Positions 1 to 9,064 of a stretch of 64,000 bases of DNA are shown piece by piece. The notes under the pieces were generated by a model. It did no database searches and was not told the origin of the DNA. It was given only the letters and a program-made list of their open reading frames with translations. Each line of letters opens with the position of its first letter. The first letter of the stretch is position 1. Both the position numbers and the translations under genes were made by a program. Source of the DNA: JAEUMW01 sp963734295 (lineage in GTDB: Bacteria > Pseudomonadota > Gammaproteobacteria > Burkholderiales > JAEUMW01); the NCBI GenBank assembly GCA_963734295.1, contig CAVTGS010000012.1:434001-498000 (forward strand). The letters run 5' to 3'.

Positions 1-966
1 GTCTGGACCCTCGAGGATCTGCTGCGCTACCGCGTGGAGGAGCGCGCGCCGCAGAAGATCCGCTACCACGATGCGGTGATCACCACGGCGCCACTGCCTT
101 CCGCGGGGGGCCTCACGCTGGCCCAGGCCCTCAACATCCTGCGCGAGTTTCCGGTTGCCACGCTGAGCGACGGCGAACGCACGCATCTCGTGGTCGAGGC
201 GCTGCGGCGCGGTTACCAGGACCGGCTGCGCTACCTCGGCGATCCCGCTTTCGTCCACGTCCCGGCCGATCGGCTCGCCTCCACCGCCTATGCGGCAGAG
301 CGCGCGACCGACATCCGCCTCGAGCATGCGACACCGAACGAGCAGCTGGAAACCGACGCTGCTGCGGGGCGAGGCGGCGACAGCACCACGCACTTCTCGA
401 TCGTCGATGCGGAGGGCAACCGTGTCGCCGCGACCCTGAGCCTCAACCTGCCGTTTGGGAGCGGCTTCGTCGCCGGCACGACCGGTGTGCTGCTCAACAA
501 CGAGATGGACGACTTCACGATTCTGCCCGGCATGCCGAATACGTATGGGCTGATCGGCGGGCCTCCCAACGCGATCGCGCCCGGCAAGCGTCCGCTGTCG
601 TCGATGTCGCCTGCCTTCGTCGAGGACGAGCGGGGAGTGCTCGTGCTCGGCACGCCGGGCGGCTCGCGCATCGTGAGCATGGTGCTCCTCAGTGTGCTGG
701 ACTACTTGCACAACCCGGACTGGACGCTCGAAGGTATGGTCGCCGCACCCCGCTTGCATCATCAGTTCCTGCCCGATCGCGTGGAGATCGAGCCGGAAGG
801 ATTCCCGAGCGCGTGGCGGTCGGGGCTCGAACAGCGCGGGCACACGGTTACGGTCGCGCGCCGGCGCTGGGGCAACATGCAGGCGGTGCACCTCGACCGC
901 AGGAGCGGCCGTACCGAGGCGGCGTCCGATCCGCGCGGGCGCGTCGGCGAGACGGTGAGGTTCTGA
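1..966 (+). CDS. ggt: gamma-glutamyltransferase, C-terminal part (5' end outside window)
   Basis: The reading frame is open from base 1, so the gene begins upstream. Gamma-glutamyltransferases are periplasmic or secreted Ntn hydrolases that cleave glutathione and other gamma-glutamyl compounds after self-processing into two subunits. The family motif TTHFSIVD is present, and its first Thr (codon 385-387) is the expected autoprocessing site and nucleophile. LLNNEMDDF and KRPLSSMSP follow in the right order, then GTPGGSRI. What is seen is the end of the large subunit and the whole small subunit, about 321 residues of a family that is usually 530-580. The stop lies 79 bp before accA. Confidence 0.9.
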   Translation, partial: VWTLEDLLRYRVEERAPQKIRYHDAVITTAPLPSAGGLTLAQALNILREFPVATLSDGERTHLVVEALRRGYQDRLRYLGDPAFVHVPADRLASTAYAAERATDIRLEHATPNEQLETDAAAGRGGDSTTHFSIVDAEGNRVAATLSLNLPFGSGFVAGTTGVLLNNEMDDFTILPGMPNTYGLIGGPPNAIAPGKRPLSSMSPAFVEDERGVLVLGTPGGSRIVSMVLLSVLDYLHNPDWTLEGMVAAPRLHHQFLPDRVEIEPEGFPSAWRSGLEQRGHTVTVARRRWGNMQAVHLDRRSGRTEAASDPRGRVGETVRF

Positions 967-986
967 ACCGGCGTGGGCATTTGCTG

Positions 987-992
987 TAAAAT
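987..992 (+). promoter_or_regulatory. candidate -10 box upstream of accA
   Basis: TAAAAT lies 53 bp before the accA start in the short gap after the gamma-glutamyltransferase gene. No good -35 hexamer is seen at the proper distance, so this is a weak call based on position and one hexamer. Confidence 0.3.
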
Positions 993-1045
993 CCACGGCC
1001 ATTCCATTGCCCTGTCTCCCCGCCTCGAGGCCCGACCCGCGCGTC

Positions 1046-2014
1046 ATGAAGATCACCTTTCTCGAATTCGAGCAGCCGATCGCGGAGCTGGAGGCGAAGA
1101 TCGACGAGCTGCGCTACGTGCAGGAGGACTCCGCCGTCGACATCTCGGAAGAGATCGCGCGCCTGCAGAAGAAGAGCCACGGACTCACCAAGGAGATCTA
1201 CGGCAAGCTCAACGCGTGGCAGATCGCGCAGGTCGCGCGCCACCCTGCGCGGCCTTACACGCTCGACTACGTGCAGCGTCTCTGCACCGATTTCGAGGAG
1301 CTGCACGGCGATCGCGCCTTCGCCGACGATCCGGCGATCGTCGGCGGGCTGGCCCGCTTCAACGGACAGTCGGTGATGGTGATCGGTCACCAGAAAGGCC
1401 GCGACACCAAGGAGAAGATCCACCGCAATTTCGGCATGCCGAAGCCGGAGGGCTACCGCAAGGCGCTGCGGTTGATGAAGCTCGCGGAGAAGTTCGACAT
1501 CCCGGTGCTCACGTTCATCGACACACCGGGCGCGTATCCCGGCGTGGGCGCGGAGGAGCGTGGCCAGTCCGAGGCGATCGGGCGCAATCTGTTCGAGATG
1601 GCGCAGTTGCGAGTGCCGACGATCTGCACGGTGATCGGCGAGGGCGGCTCGGGCGGCGCGCTCGCGATCGCGGTGGGCGACGTGGTGCAGATTCTGCAAT
1701 ATGCGACCTACTCCGTGATCTCGCCGGAAGGCTGCGCCTCGATCCTGTGGAAAAGCGCGGAGCACGCGCAGGAAGCCGCCGAAGCCCTGGGCGTGACCGC
1801 TACGCGCCTGAAGACGCTCGGCCTCGTCGACCGCATCGTGCCGGAGCCGCTCGGCGGGGCGCACCGCGACTATGACTCGATGATGGTCAACATGAAGAAG
1901 GCCCTGACCGAGGCTTTGCGGCAGGTTCGCGAAAAGGGCTCCGACGAGCGCCTTGCGCTCCGCTTCGAGAAGATCATGGCCTATGGTCGCTTCAAGGAAG
2001 TCGAGTCCCAATGA
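1046..2014 (+). CDS. accA: acetyl-CoA carboxylase carboxyltransferase subunit alpha
   Basis: AccA is the alpha subunit of the carboxyltransferase that moves the carboxyl group from biotin to acetyl-CoA, the first step of fatty-acid synthesis, in the cytoplasm. The 322-residue product begins MKITFLEFEQPIAELEAKI, typical of the family. It contains the oxyanion-hole and substrate regions FIDTPGAYPGVGAEERGQ and GEGGSGGALAIAVGD. The length is normal. The ATG at 1046 matches the conserved N-terminus; an upstream in-frame start at 1007 would add a tail that does not look like AccA. tilS begins inside the last codons, so the two are probably co-transcribed, an order often seen in proteobacteria. Confidence 0.95.
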   Translation: MKITFLEFEQPIAELEAKIDELRYVQEDSAVDISEEIARLQKKSHGLTKEIYGKLNAWQIAQVARHPARPYTLDYVQRLCTDFEELHGDRAFADDPAIVGGLARFNGQSVMVIGHQKGRDTKEKIHRNFGMPKPEGYRKALRLMKLAEKFDIPVLTFIDTPGAYPGVGAEERGQSEAIGRNLFEMAQLRVPTICTVIGEGGSGGALAIAVGDVVQILQYATYSVISPEGCASILWKSAEHAQEAAEALGVTATRLKTLGLVDRIVPEPLGGAHRDYDSMMVNMKKALTEALRQVREKGSDERLALRFEKIMAYGRFKEVESQ

Positions 2015-3401
2015 CGGCGTCGCTGCCCTCGCGGCCGACGTCGAACGCGATCTCGAACCCTTCCTGCAGACAGGTTCGTGCGTCACGGTCGCGCTCTCCG
2101 GCGGTCTCGACTCGGTAGTGCTGCTCGATGTTCTCGCGCGCGCGCGCGAGCGGCGTGCTTTCCGACTGGAAGCGCTCCACGTCGACCATGGTTTGAGCCC
2201 GCACGCCGGCGTGTGGGCGGCTTTCTGCGGCGAGCTCTGCCGCGCGCGAGACGTTCCCCTGCGCGTGGTCGAAGTGCGCGTGGATCGCCCTCGCGGTGAG
2301 AGTCTCGAGGCGGCGGCGCGGCGCGCGCGGTATGCGGCGTTCCGCCGTCATGTCGACGGTGTGCTGGTGCTCGCGCACCATCTCGACGATCAGGCGGAAA
2401 CCCTTCTGCTGCAGCTCCTGCGCGGAGCCGGTCCGCGCGGGGCGGGGAGCATGCCGCGCGTGCGCGCAGCGGAACCGGAGGACGCGCGGGCGCCGCTCAC
2501 CTTCGTGCGCCCCCTCCTGCACGTTTCCCGGTCGAGGCTCGAAACCTACGCACGGGCAGCGGGGCTTGCCTGGGTCGAGGACGAGAGCAATGCAGACACG
2601 GGACTCGATCGCAACTATCTGCGTGCGCGCGTCCTGCCGCTGATCGAGGAACGGTTTCCGGGGTATCGAAAGACGCTCTCGCGGTCCGCCGAGCTCTTCG
2701 GCGAAGCATCCAGCCTGTTGGATGAACTCGCGGCGCTCGACGGCGCGCATGCCATCCGCGATGGCGACCTCGACGTCGAGGCTCTGCGCCGCCTCTCCGA
2801 GCCACGCGCGCGCAATCTGCTGCGCTGGTTCCTGCGACGGGCAGGGATCGAGGCGCCGCCGGCTCGGCGCCTCGGTGAAGCGCTGCGACAACTCGTGCAC
2901 GCGAGAGAAGACCGCTGCGTTCGTTTCGTCCTGGGCGGCTTCGAGCTCCGCCGCTATCGCGGATCTCTGCAGGCGCAGCCGCTCGCACGGGCGCCGGGCG
3001 AGGCCACGGTGTGGCAAGGCGAAGCGGTACTGCCGGCGCCCGGCGGACTGGGCGAAGTGCGGTTCACGAGCACTGAAGGGGAGGGGATCGCCATCGGCCG
3101 ACTCGGCGGCCGGCCGCTCGAGCTCGGGCTGCGGCAGGGCGGAGAGCGTATCCGGCCGGATTGCCGACGGCCCCGCCGAACTCTCAAGAACCTGCTGCAG
3201 GAGCACCGGATCGAGCCGTGGCGGCGGGCTCGACTGCCGCTGCTGTTCTGCGAGGGGGCGCTCGTCTGGGTGCCCGACATCGGGATCGACTGCGCCTGGC
3301 AGGCCGGCCCCGGGGAAGCCGGAGTGTTTCCCGCATGGCGGGTCGCGGCGCTGCATGGTGGCGCTTCGGAAGGCGGCCCGTTACAATCCCGAGAACATTA
3401 A
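1983..3401 (+). CDS. tilS: tRNA(Ile)-lysidine synthase
   Basis: TilS attaches lysine to C34 of tRNA-Ile(CAU), which changes its decoding from AUG to AUA. The N-terminal PP-loop motif SGGLDS is visible near residue 38 and supplies the ATP-pyrophosphatase site. HVDHGL and AHHLDDQAETLLLQLLRGAG follow as in other TilS proteins, and the C-terminal domain includes RIRPDCRRPRRTLKNLLQE. The product is about 472 residues, within the family range. The start is uncertain: ATG 1983 overlaps accA by 32 bp, and an earlier in-frame ATG exists at 1953. Confidence 0.92.
   Translation: MVASRKSSPNDGVAALAADVERDLEPFLQTGSCVTVALSGGLDSVVLLDVLARARERRAFRLEALHVDHGLSPHAGVWAAFCGELCRARDVPLRVVEVRVDRPRGESLEAAARRARYAAFRRHVDGVLVLAHHLDDQAETLLLQLLRGAGPRGAGSMPRVRAAEPEDARAPLTFVRPLLHVSRSRLETYARAAGLAWVEDESNADTGLDRNYLRARVLPLIEERFPGYRKTLSRSAELFGEASSLLDELAALDGAHAIRDGDLDVEALRRLSEPRARNLLRWFLRRAGIEAPPARRLGEALRQLVHAREDRCVRFVLGGFELRRYRGSLQAQPLARAPGEATVWQGEAVLPAPGGLGEVRFTSTEGEGIAIGRLGGRPLELGLRQGGERIRPDCRRPRRTLKNLLQEHRIEPWRRARLPLLFCEGALVWVPDIGIDCAWQAGPGEAGVFPAWRVAALHGGASEGGPLQSREH
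3382..3387 (+). promoter_or_regulatory. candidate -10 box for the dctPQM operon
   Basis: TACAAT sits inside the end of tilS, 65 bp before the dctP start. The stretch after it is AT-richer than its surroundings. No convincing -35 is seen, so the call is tentative. Confidence 0.3.
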
Positions 3402-3451
3402 AAATCTGCGCAGAGATGATTCTCGCAGCAACGAGGAGAGGGGAAGCCAAG

Positions 3452-4459
3452 ATGAGGTTCATTGCATCCGCTGTTGTCGCCGTTAGCCTGATCGTTGCGG
3501 GTCCGGTTCTCGCCCAGGACCCGATCGTGATCAAGTTCAGCCACGTCGTCGCCAACGACACGCCGAAGGGCAAGGCAGCAGACTACTTTGCGAAGCGCGC
3601 CGGAGAGCTCACCAAGGGCAAGGTCAAGGTCGAGGTCTATGCCAACAGCACGCTCTACAAGGACAAGGAAGAGATGGAAGCGCTGCAGCTCGGCGCGGTG
3701 CAGATGCTTGCGCCGTCTCTCGCCAAGTTCGGGCCGCTGGGCGTGAAGGAATTCGAAGTCTTCGATCTGCCCTACATCTTCGACGGGTACACGGATCTGC
3801 ACAAGGTCACCCAGGGGCCGATCGGCCAGGCAACTCCTGGACAAGCTGGAGCCGAAGGGTATCAGAGGTTTGGCATACTGGGATAACGGCTTCAAGGTGT
3901 TCAGCTCGAACAAGCCGATCAAGACGGTTGCCGATTTCAAGGGCCAGAAGATGCGCATCCAGTCGTCCAAGGTGCTCGAAGCGCAAATGCGCGCGCTGAA
4001 CGCGATCCCGCAGGTCATGGCGTTCTCTGAGGTCTATCAGGCGCTGCAGACGGGCGTGGTCGACGGCACCGAGAATCCGCCGTCGAACCTCTACACCCAG
4101 AAGATGTTCGAGGTGCAGAAACAGGTCGCCCTGACCGACCATGGCTACCTTGGCTACGCGGTGATCACCAACAAGAAATTCTGGGATGGCTTGCCGGCCG
4201 ACGTCCGCGGTCAGCTCGAGCAGGCGATGAAGGAATCCACCGAGTATGCCAACAAGATCGCGAAGGAAGAAAACGAGCAGTCGATCGCGGCGGTGAAGAA
4301 GTCGGGCAAGTCGGAGGTATTCGCGCCGAGCGCGGCCGAGAAGACGGCGCTCAAGAAGGCGCTGATCCCGGTTCACCAAGAGGTCGGCGCTCGCGCGTGG
4401 GCAAGGATCTCATCCAGTCGATCTACAAGGAAACCGGGTTCGATCCGGCCAAACTCTGA
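3452..4459 (+). CDS. dctP: TRAP transporter periplasmic solute-binding protein (frameshifted twice)
   Basis: DctP binds a C4-dicarboxylate or related organic acid in the periplasm and hands it to the DctQM membrane permease. The start has a strong GAGGAGAGGGG Shine-Dalgarno region and a signal peptide ending VLAQD. Family segments include IKFSHVVANDTPKG, EVYANSTLY, LAYWDNGFKVFS, QSSKVLEAQM and TGVVDGTENPPSN. The frame breaks near 3826 (one extra base in GGCCAGG) and is restored near 4387-4396, where the C-terminus GKDLIQSIYKETGFDPAKL reads in the original frame. Corrected length is about 335 residues, normal for the family. Two cancelling shifts in an otherwise conserved gene suggest sequence error rather than decay. 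Confidence 0.9.
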
Positions 4460-4474
4460 TCTTCGTGAACGCGC

Positions 4475-4512
4475 GACGCCCGCTGCACCGCTGAGGTTCG
4501 GCGGGCGTTTTT
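4475..4512 (+). terminator. intrinsic terminator or attenuator between dctP and dctQ
   Basis: Arms ACGCCCGC (4476-4483) and GCGGGCGT (4501-4508) can pair and are followed by five T. It lies inside the operon, just after the binding-protein gene. A partial terminator there would give more DctP than permease, a common arrangement in TRAP operons; that use is inferred. Confidence 0.7.
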
Positions 4513-4546
4513 GTATGCGCAGTTTTAACGCTCGGGGGAGAACGAC

Positions 4547-5344
4547 ATGTTCATGAAGTTCCTCGACCACCTGGAGGAATGGCTCATTACGTTCCTCATG
4601 GGGGGCGCGACGCTGATCATCTTTGCTGCGGTCGTGCATCGTTACGCGGCCGGCACCGCCTGGCTCGGTCCGGTCCAGAACTGGCTGCTCGGTGTCAACA
4701 TGGGCTGGGCGCAGGAACTTACCATCATCATGTTCGTGTGGATGGCGAAGTTCGGCGCCGCGTACGGCGTGCGCACCGGCATCCACGTCGGCGTCGACGT
4801 GTTGATCAATCGGATGAAGGACAGCACCCGGGCGAAGTTCATCGTCTTCGGGCTGCTGGCCGGCGCGCTCTTCACCGGCATCGTGGGCACACTCGGCGCG
4901 ACCTTCGTCTGGGAAAACGGTGCCCACTACTGGGTCTTCACGATGCTCGGCCTCGACACGGGCGACCTGCCGGAGGGGCCGACCACGCCCGATCTCGAGT
5001 GGCCTACCTGGATTGTCTATTCGGCAGTTCCGTTCGGTTCCTACCTGATGTGCTTCCGCTTCCTTCAGGTGTGCGCGAGCTTCCTCCGCACCGGTGAGCT
5101 CCCGCATCACGACCACGGCAAGGTCGAGGGCGTCGAAGAAGAGGTGTCGCTCGAGCCCGGGAAAGAGGACGAGATTTACCGCATGGAGGACGATCTGCAC
5201 CCGCGCGATCTGCGCAGCGGCAATGAGCGCCGCCAGGATCGGGGCGGCGCGCCACCAGAAAGCGCAGAGCGGCGCAGCGGCACGGATCGCCGCAAGGAAG
5301 TTCGCCGCGACGGCGACACACCGAAGGGAGGCAAGGGATCATGA
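4547..5344 (+). CDS. dctQ: TRAP transporter small permease subunit with long charged C-terminal tail
   Basis: DctQ is the four-helix small membrane subunit of the TRAP permease. Hydrophobic segments occur near residues 14-34, 50-70, 100-120 and 155-175, and the family segment MGWAQELTIIMFVWMAKFGAAYGVRTG is present. The last 85 or so residues form a hydrophilic, highly charged tail that includes two RRSGTDRR-like stretches. This makes the product 265 residues, longer than the usual 160-220. The start follows a GGGGGAGAA region. The stop overlaps the dctM start by 4 bp (ATGA), which indicates translational coupling. Confidence 0.9.
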   Translation: MFMKFLDHLEEWLITFLMGGATLIIFAAVVHRYAAGTAWLGPVQNWLLGVNMGWAQELTIIMFVWMAKFGAAYGVRTGIHVGVDVLINRMKDSTRAKFIVFGLLAGALFTGIVGTLGATFVWENGAHYWVFTMLGLDTGDLPEGPTTPDLEWPTWIVYSAVPFGSYLMCFRFLQVCASFLRTGELPHHDHGKVEGVEEEVSLEPGKEDEIYRMEDDLHPRDLRSGNERRQDRGGAPPESAERRSGTDRRKEVRRDGDTPKGGKGS

Positions 5345-6627
5345 ATACCGTGATCATCTTCGCGTTGCTGCTCGCCCTCATGCTCACCGGCATGCCGATT
5401 TCAATTTCGCTCGGCCTGACGGTGCTGTCCTTCCTGTTCTTCCTGACCCAGGTGCCGATCGAGTCGGTCGCGCTCAAGCTCTTCACCGGCATCGAAAAGT
5501 TCGAGATCATGGCGATCCCGTTCTTCATCCTGGCGGGCAACTTCCTGACGCACGGCGGGGTGGCGAAGCGCATGATCAACTTCGCCACGTCGATGGTCGG
5601 TCACTGGTACGGCGGCCTCGCGCTCGGCGGGGTGCTGGCCTGCGCGCTGTTTGCCGCGGTATCCGGATCCAGTCCGGCGACCGTGGTCGCGATCGGCTCG
5701 ATCCTGCTGCCGGCGATGGTCAAGGCAGGGTTTCCGAAAAGCTTCGGCGCCGGGGTGATCACGACTTCCGGGGGTCTCGGCATCCTGATTCCGCCGTCGA
5801 TCGTGATGGTCATGTACTCGGTGTCGACCAACACCTCGGTCGGTGCCTTGTTCATGGCGGGCGTCATTCCAGGGATCGTCCTGGCAACCATGCTCGGCAT
5901 CACCACCTGGTATCGCGCACGCACCCGGAACTATCCTCGACAGCCGAAGGCAAGCTGGGCGGAGCGGCTCAAGGCTCTGCGCGATTCCATCTGGGGTCTG
6001 GCGCTCATTTTCATCGTGATGGGCGGCATCTACACCGGCATGTTCACGCCGACCGAGGCGGCGGCGATGAGCGCGGTGTGGGCATTCGTCGCGGCGGTGT
6101 TCATCTATAAGGACCTCGGTCTGAAGGATGTGCCGCGGGTGCTGCTGTCGTCGGCAAACATGAGCGCGATGCTGCTCTACATCATCACCAACGCCGTGCT
6201 GTTCTCGTTCCTCATGACCCACGAGAACATCCCGCAGGCGATGGCGGACGCGATGATCGGCACTGGCGTGGGCGTGATCGGCTTTCTGCTCATCGCCAAC
6301 ATCCTGTTGCTGGCTGCGGGAAATTTCATGGAGCCTTCGTCGATCGTACTGATCCTGGCGCCGATCCTGTTCCCGATCGCGATCAAATTGGGTATCGACC
6401 CGGTGCATTTCGGCATCCTGATGGTGGTCAATATGGAAGTCGGCCTGTGCCACCCGCCGGTCGGGCTCAATCTTTACGTCGCGAGCGGTATCACCAAGAT
6501 GGGCATCACCGAGCTGACCGTCGCAGTGTGGCCGTGGCTGCTCACGATGTTGGTGTTTCTGGTGATCGTGACCTACTGGCCAACTCTGTCTTTGTTCCTG
6601 CCCCGGGCGCTGGGGATGATCAGCTAA
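5341..6627 (+). CDS. dctM: TRAP transporter large permease subunit
   Basis: DctM is the roughly 12-helix subunit that carries the ion-coupled transport path of TRAP uptake systems in the inner membrane. The product has 428 residues, the normal length, and is hydrophobic throughout. It shows the family segments FFILAGNFLTHGGVAKRMI, GSSPATVVAIGSILLPAM, GGLGILIPPSIVMV and GLCHPPVGLNLYV. It is the last gene of dctPQM and is followed by a strong terminator. The substrate cannot be read from sequence; a C4-dicarboxylate or similar acid is likely. Confidence 0.95.
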   Translation: MNTVIIFALLLALMLTGMPISISLGLTVLSFLFFLTQVPIESVALKLFTGIEKFEIMAIPFFILAGNFLTHGGVAKRMINFATSMVGHWYGGLALGGVLACALFAAVSGSSPATVVAIGSILLPAMVKAGFPKSFGAGVITTSGGLGILIPPSIVMVMYSVSTNTSVGALFMAGVIPGIVLATMLGITTWYRARTRNYPRQPKASWAERLKALRDSIWGLALIFIVMGGIYTGMFTPTEAAAMSAVWAFVAAVFIYKDLGLKDVPRVLLSSANMSAMLLYIITNAVLFSFLMTHENIPQAMADAMIGTGVGVIGFLLIANILLLAAGNFMEPSSIVLILAPILFPIAIKLGIDPVHFGILMVVNMEVGLCHPPVGLNLYVASGITKMGITELTVAVWPWLLTMLVFLVIVTYWPTLSLFLPRALGMIS

Positions 6628-6650
6628 GCGTCTGCAACATTGCGACAGGA

Positions 6651-6675
6651 GCCCGGCTGCGGCCGGGCTTTTTTT
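6651..6675 (+). terminator. intrinsic terminator of dctPQM
   Basis: A GCCCGGC / GCCGGGC hairpin (6651-6657 and 6662-6668) with a 4-nt loop is followed by seven T. It starts 24 bp after dctM and separates the operon from ndk. Confidence 0.9.
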
Positions 6676-6772
6676 GTGCATGGGACCCGTGCCCGGCGCA
6701 AGCAATGATCCCGCTTCCCGTGGTAGAATTTTGAATTTGCTGATGTTTATACTTTCGGGGAGCTAAACACAC

Positions 6773-7198
6773 ATGGCTGTCGAACGAACCCTTTCCATCA
6801 TCAAGCCGGACGCCGTCGCGAAGAACGTCATCGGGAAGATCTATTCCCGCTTCGAAACGAATGGTTTGCGCATCGTCGCCGCGCGCATGATGCATCTCTC
6901 GCGTCAGCAGGCGGAGGGCTTTTACGCCGTGCATCGCGAGCGCCCGTTCTTCAAGGATCTGGTGGACTTCATGGTGTCGGGCCCGATCATGATCCAGGTC
7001 CTGGAAGGTGAGAATGCCATCCAGAAGAATCGCGATCTGATGGGTGCGACCGATCCGAAGAAGGCCGCGGCAGGTACCATCCGCGCCGACTTCGCCGAAA
7101 GCATCGACGCGAACGCGGTGCACGGATCGGATGGCGCCGAGACGGCAAAGGTCGAGATCGCCTACTTCTTCCCTGCTCTGGACGTGTGCTCCCGCTGA
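6773..7198 (+). CDS. ndk: nucleoside diphosphate kinase
   Basis: Ndk transfers the gamma-phosphate of ATP to nucleoside diphosphates through a phosphohistidine and so balances NTP pools in the cytoplasm. The product is 141 residues, normal for bacteria. It opens with ERTLSIIKPDAVAKN and carries the active-site segment NAVHGSDGAETA with the phosphorylated His. A short AT-rich leader before the ATG contains TAGAAT at 6724 and TATACT at 6748, either of which could be a -10 box. It is the first gene of the long housekeeping run that follows, and rlmN starts 5 bp after its stop. Confidence 0.97.
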   Translation: MAVERTLSIIKPDAVAKNVIGKIYSRFETNGLRIVAARMMHLSRQQAEGFYAVHRERPFFKDLVDFMVSGPIMIQVLEGENAIQKNRDLMGATDPKKAAAGTIRADFAESIDANAVHGSDGAETAKVEIAYFFPALDVCSR

Positions 7199-7202
7199 TC
7201 CG

Positions 7203-8291
7203 GTGACTACCAACCTGCTCGATTTTGACGGCGACGGCCTCGCTGCGTTCTGCGCGGGATTGGGCGAGAAGCCCTTCCGCGCGCGCCAGCTCGAGCGGTG
7301 GATTCACCAGTGCGGCGAGGCGAACTTCGCGCGCATGACAGACCTCTCGAAGGCGTTTCGCGAACGGCTCGTCGCGGCTGCGGAGGTGAGGCCGCCGACG
7401 CTCGTCTCGGAGAGCGTCGCCGCGGACGGCACGCGCAAGTGGCTCCTGGCCGTGGGCGGCGGCAATGCCATCGAGACCGTATTCATTCCGGAGGCCGACC
7501 GCGGCACGTTGTGTGTGTCGAGCCAGGTGGGCTGTGCGCTCGCCTGCACCTTCTGTTCGACGGGCAAGCAGGGGTGGAACCGGGATCTGTCGGCGGGCGA
7601 GATCATCGGGCAGCTGTGGTGGGCGAACAGGGCGATGGGAGCCACCCGCAAGGAGGCGCGCGCGATCACGAATGTCGTGCTGATGGGGATGGGCGAGCCG
7701 CTACAGAACTTCGACAACGTGGTCACGGCGCTCGACCTCATGCTGGACGACCACGCGTACGGCCTCTCCCGGCGGCGGGTGACGCTCAGCACCTCGGGCA
7801 TCGTTCCCGCCATCGACCGGCTGCGCAGCCGCTGTCCCGTGTCCCTCGCGGTGTCGCTGCACGCGCCGAACGATGCGCTGCGCGACGTTCTCGTGCCGGT
7901 CAACCGCAAGTACCCGCTGCGTGATCTGATGGCGGCCTGCCGGCGCTACGTCGCGGCGGCGCCGCGCGATTTCGTCACGTTCGAATACGTGATGCTCGAC
8001 GGCGTGAACGACGATCCGGCGCTCGCCCGTGAGCTCGTCCGGATCACCCGCGATGTCCCATGCAAGTTCAACCTGATTCCCTTCAATCCGTTTCCGAACG
8101 CGTCGTACCGACGCTCCGCACCGGAGGCGATTCAGCGCTTCCGCGATGTGCTGATGGCGGCCGATCTCGTGACCACCGTGCGCAAGACCCGTGGCGAGGG
8201 CATCGACGGCGCCTGCGGACAGCTCGCGGGGCAGGTGCAGATCCGGGAGCGCCGGGTCTTCGGGAATGCCACCGCTCCCACGCTGCAATGA
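7203..8291 (+). CDS. rlmN: dual-specificity rRNA/tRNA adenine C2-methyltransferase (radical SAM)
   Basis: RlmN methylates C2 of A2503 in 23S rRNA and A37 in some tRNAs by radical-SAM chemistry. The CxxxCxxC iron-sulfur motif is seen as CALACTFC, preceded by the conserved SSQVG. NVVLMGMGEPLQNFDNV and RVTLSTSGIVP follow as in the family. The GTG at 7203 gives 362 residues and an N-terminus (TTNLLDFDGDGLAAF) that fits the family; it lies 5 bp after ndk. The stop overlaps the next ATG by 4 bp. Confidence 0.95.
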   Translation: MTTNLLDFDGDGLAAFCAGLGEKPFRARQLERWIHQCGEANFARMTDLSKAFRERLVAAAEVRPPTLVSESVAADGTRKWLLAVGGGNAIETVFIPEADRGTLCVSSQVGCALACTFCSTGKQGWNRDLSAGEIIGQLWWANRAMGATRKEARAITNVVLMGMGEPLQNFDNVVTALDLMLDDHAYGLSRRRVTLSTSGIVPAIDRLRSRCPVSLAVSLHAPNDALRDVLVPVNRKYPLRDLMAACRRYVAAAPRDFVTFEYVMLDGVNDDPALARELVRITRDVPCKFNLIPFNPFPNASYRRSAPEAIQRFRDVLMAADLVTTVRKTRGEGIDGACGQLAGQVQIRERRVFGNATAPTLQ

Positions 8292-9064
8292 AGCGGCTGC
8301 TGGTCCTGCTGATCGTGTTCCTCGCGGGTTGTTCCGCGCAGCCGAAGGCGCCGACCTCTCTCAATCCGCCCACGCCTACCGCCAAGCCGGCATCGCCGCA
8401 AGAGCGCGCGCGCATTCACACCGAGCTCGCGGCGCTTTACTACAGCCGCGGTAACCACGGGGTAGCGCTCCAGGAAAGCATGGTGGCCATCGAAGCCGAC
8501 TCCAATTACGGCCCCGCGTACAACGTGCTCGGGCTGGTGCAGATGGAGCTCAGGGAGGATGCGGCTGCCGAGCAGAGCTTCCGCCAGGCCCTCGCCATCA
8601 ATCCGAATGATTCCGAGGCGAACAACAACTACGGCTGGTTCCTGTGCAACCGCGGCCGGGAGAAAGAGGCCATCGGCTACTTTCTCGCCGCCGTGAAGAA
8701 TCCTCTGTACCAGACGCCCGAGCTCGCGTTCACGAATGCCGGTGTCTGCTCGCACAAGCTCGGCAACGACAAGGACGCGGAAGGCTTCCTGCTGCAGGCC
8801 CTCCAGCTGCAGCCGGGTCAGCCACGCGCCCTGCAGACGCTCGCGGAGATCAACTACGCGCGCGGCGATTACGCCGGGACCAGGCAACTGGTCGGCCGCT
8901 TTCTCGAGGTTGCGCAGCCGACGCCGGAGGTGCTGTGGCTCGGGGTACTGGCGGCGCGCAGGCTCGGCGATCGCAACGCCGAAGCGAGCTACGGAATGCA
9001 GTTGCGGCGGCGCTTCCCGGATTCCAAGGAAGCGCTCGCCCTGAAGAGCGGAAGTTACCCATGA
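8288..9064 (+). CDS. pilW: type IV pilus biogenesis/stability lipoprotein, TPR repeats
   Basis: PilW (PilF) is an outer-membrane lipoprotein needed for assembly of the PilQ secretin and for pilus stability. The product has a lipoprotein signal with lipobox LAGC, then about six tetratricopeptide repeats, with recognisable helices such as AAEQSFRQALAINPNDSEANNNYGWFLCNRG. Length is 258 residues, as in homologues. The position between rlmN and a RodZ-like gene ahead of ispG is standard in beta- and gammaproteobacteria. It is coupled to its neighbours by ATGA overlaps. Confidence 0.9.
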   Translation: MKRLLVLLIVFLAGCSAQPKAPTSLNPPTPTAKPASPQERARIHTELAALYYSRGNHGVALQESMVAIEADSNYGPAYNVLGLVQMELREDAAAEQSFRQALAINPNDSEANNNYGWFLCNRGREKEAIGYFLAAVKNPLYQTPELAFTNAGVCSHKLGNDKDAEGFLLQALQLQPGQPRALQTLAEINYARGDYAGTRQLVGRFLEVAQPTPEVLWLGVLAARRLGDRNAEASYGMQLRRRFPDSKEALALKSGSYP

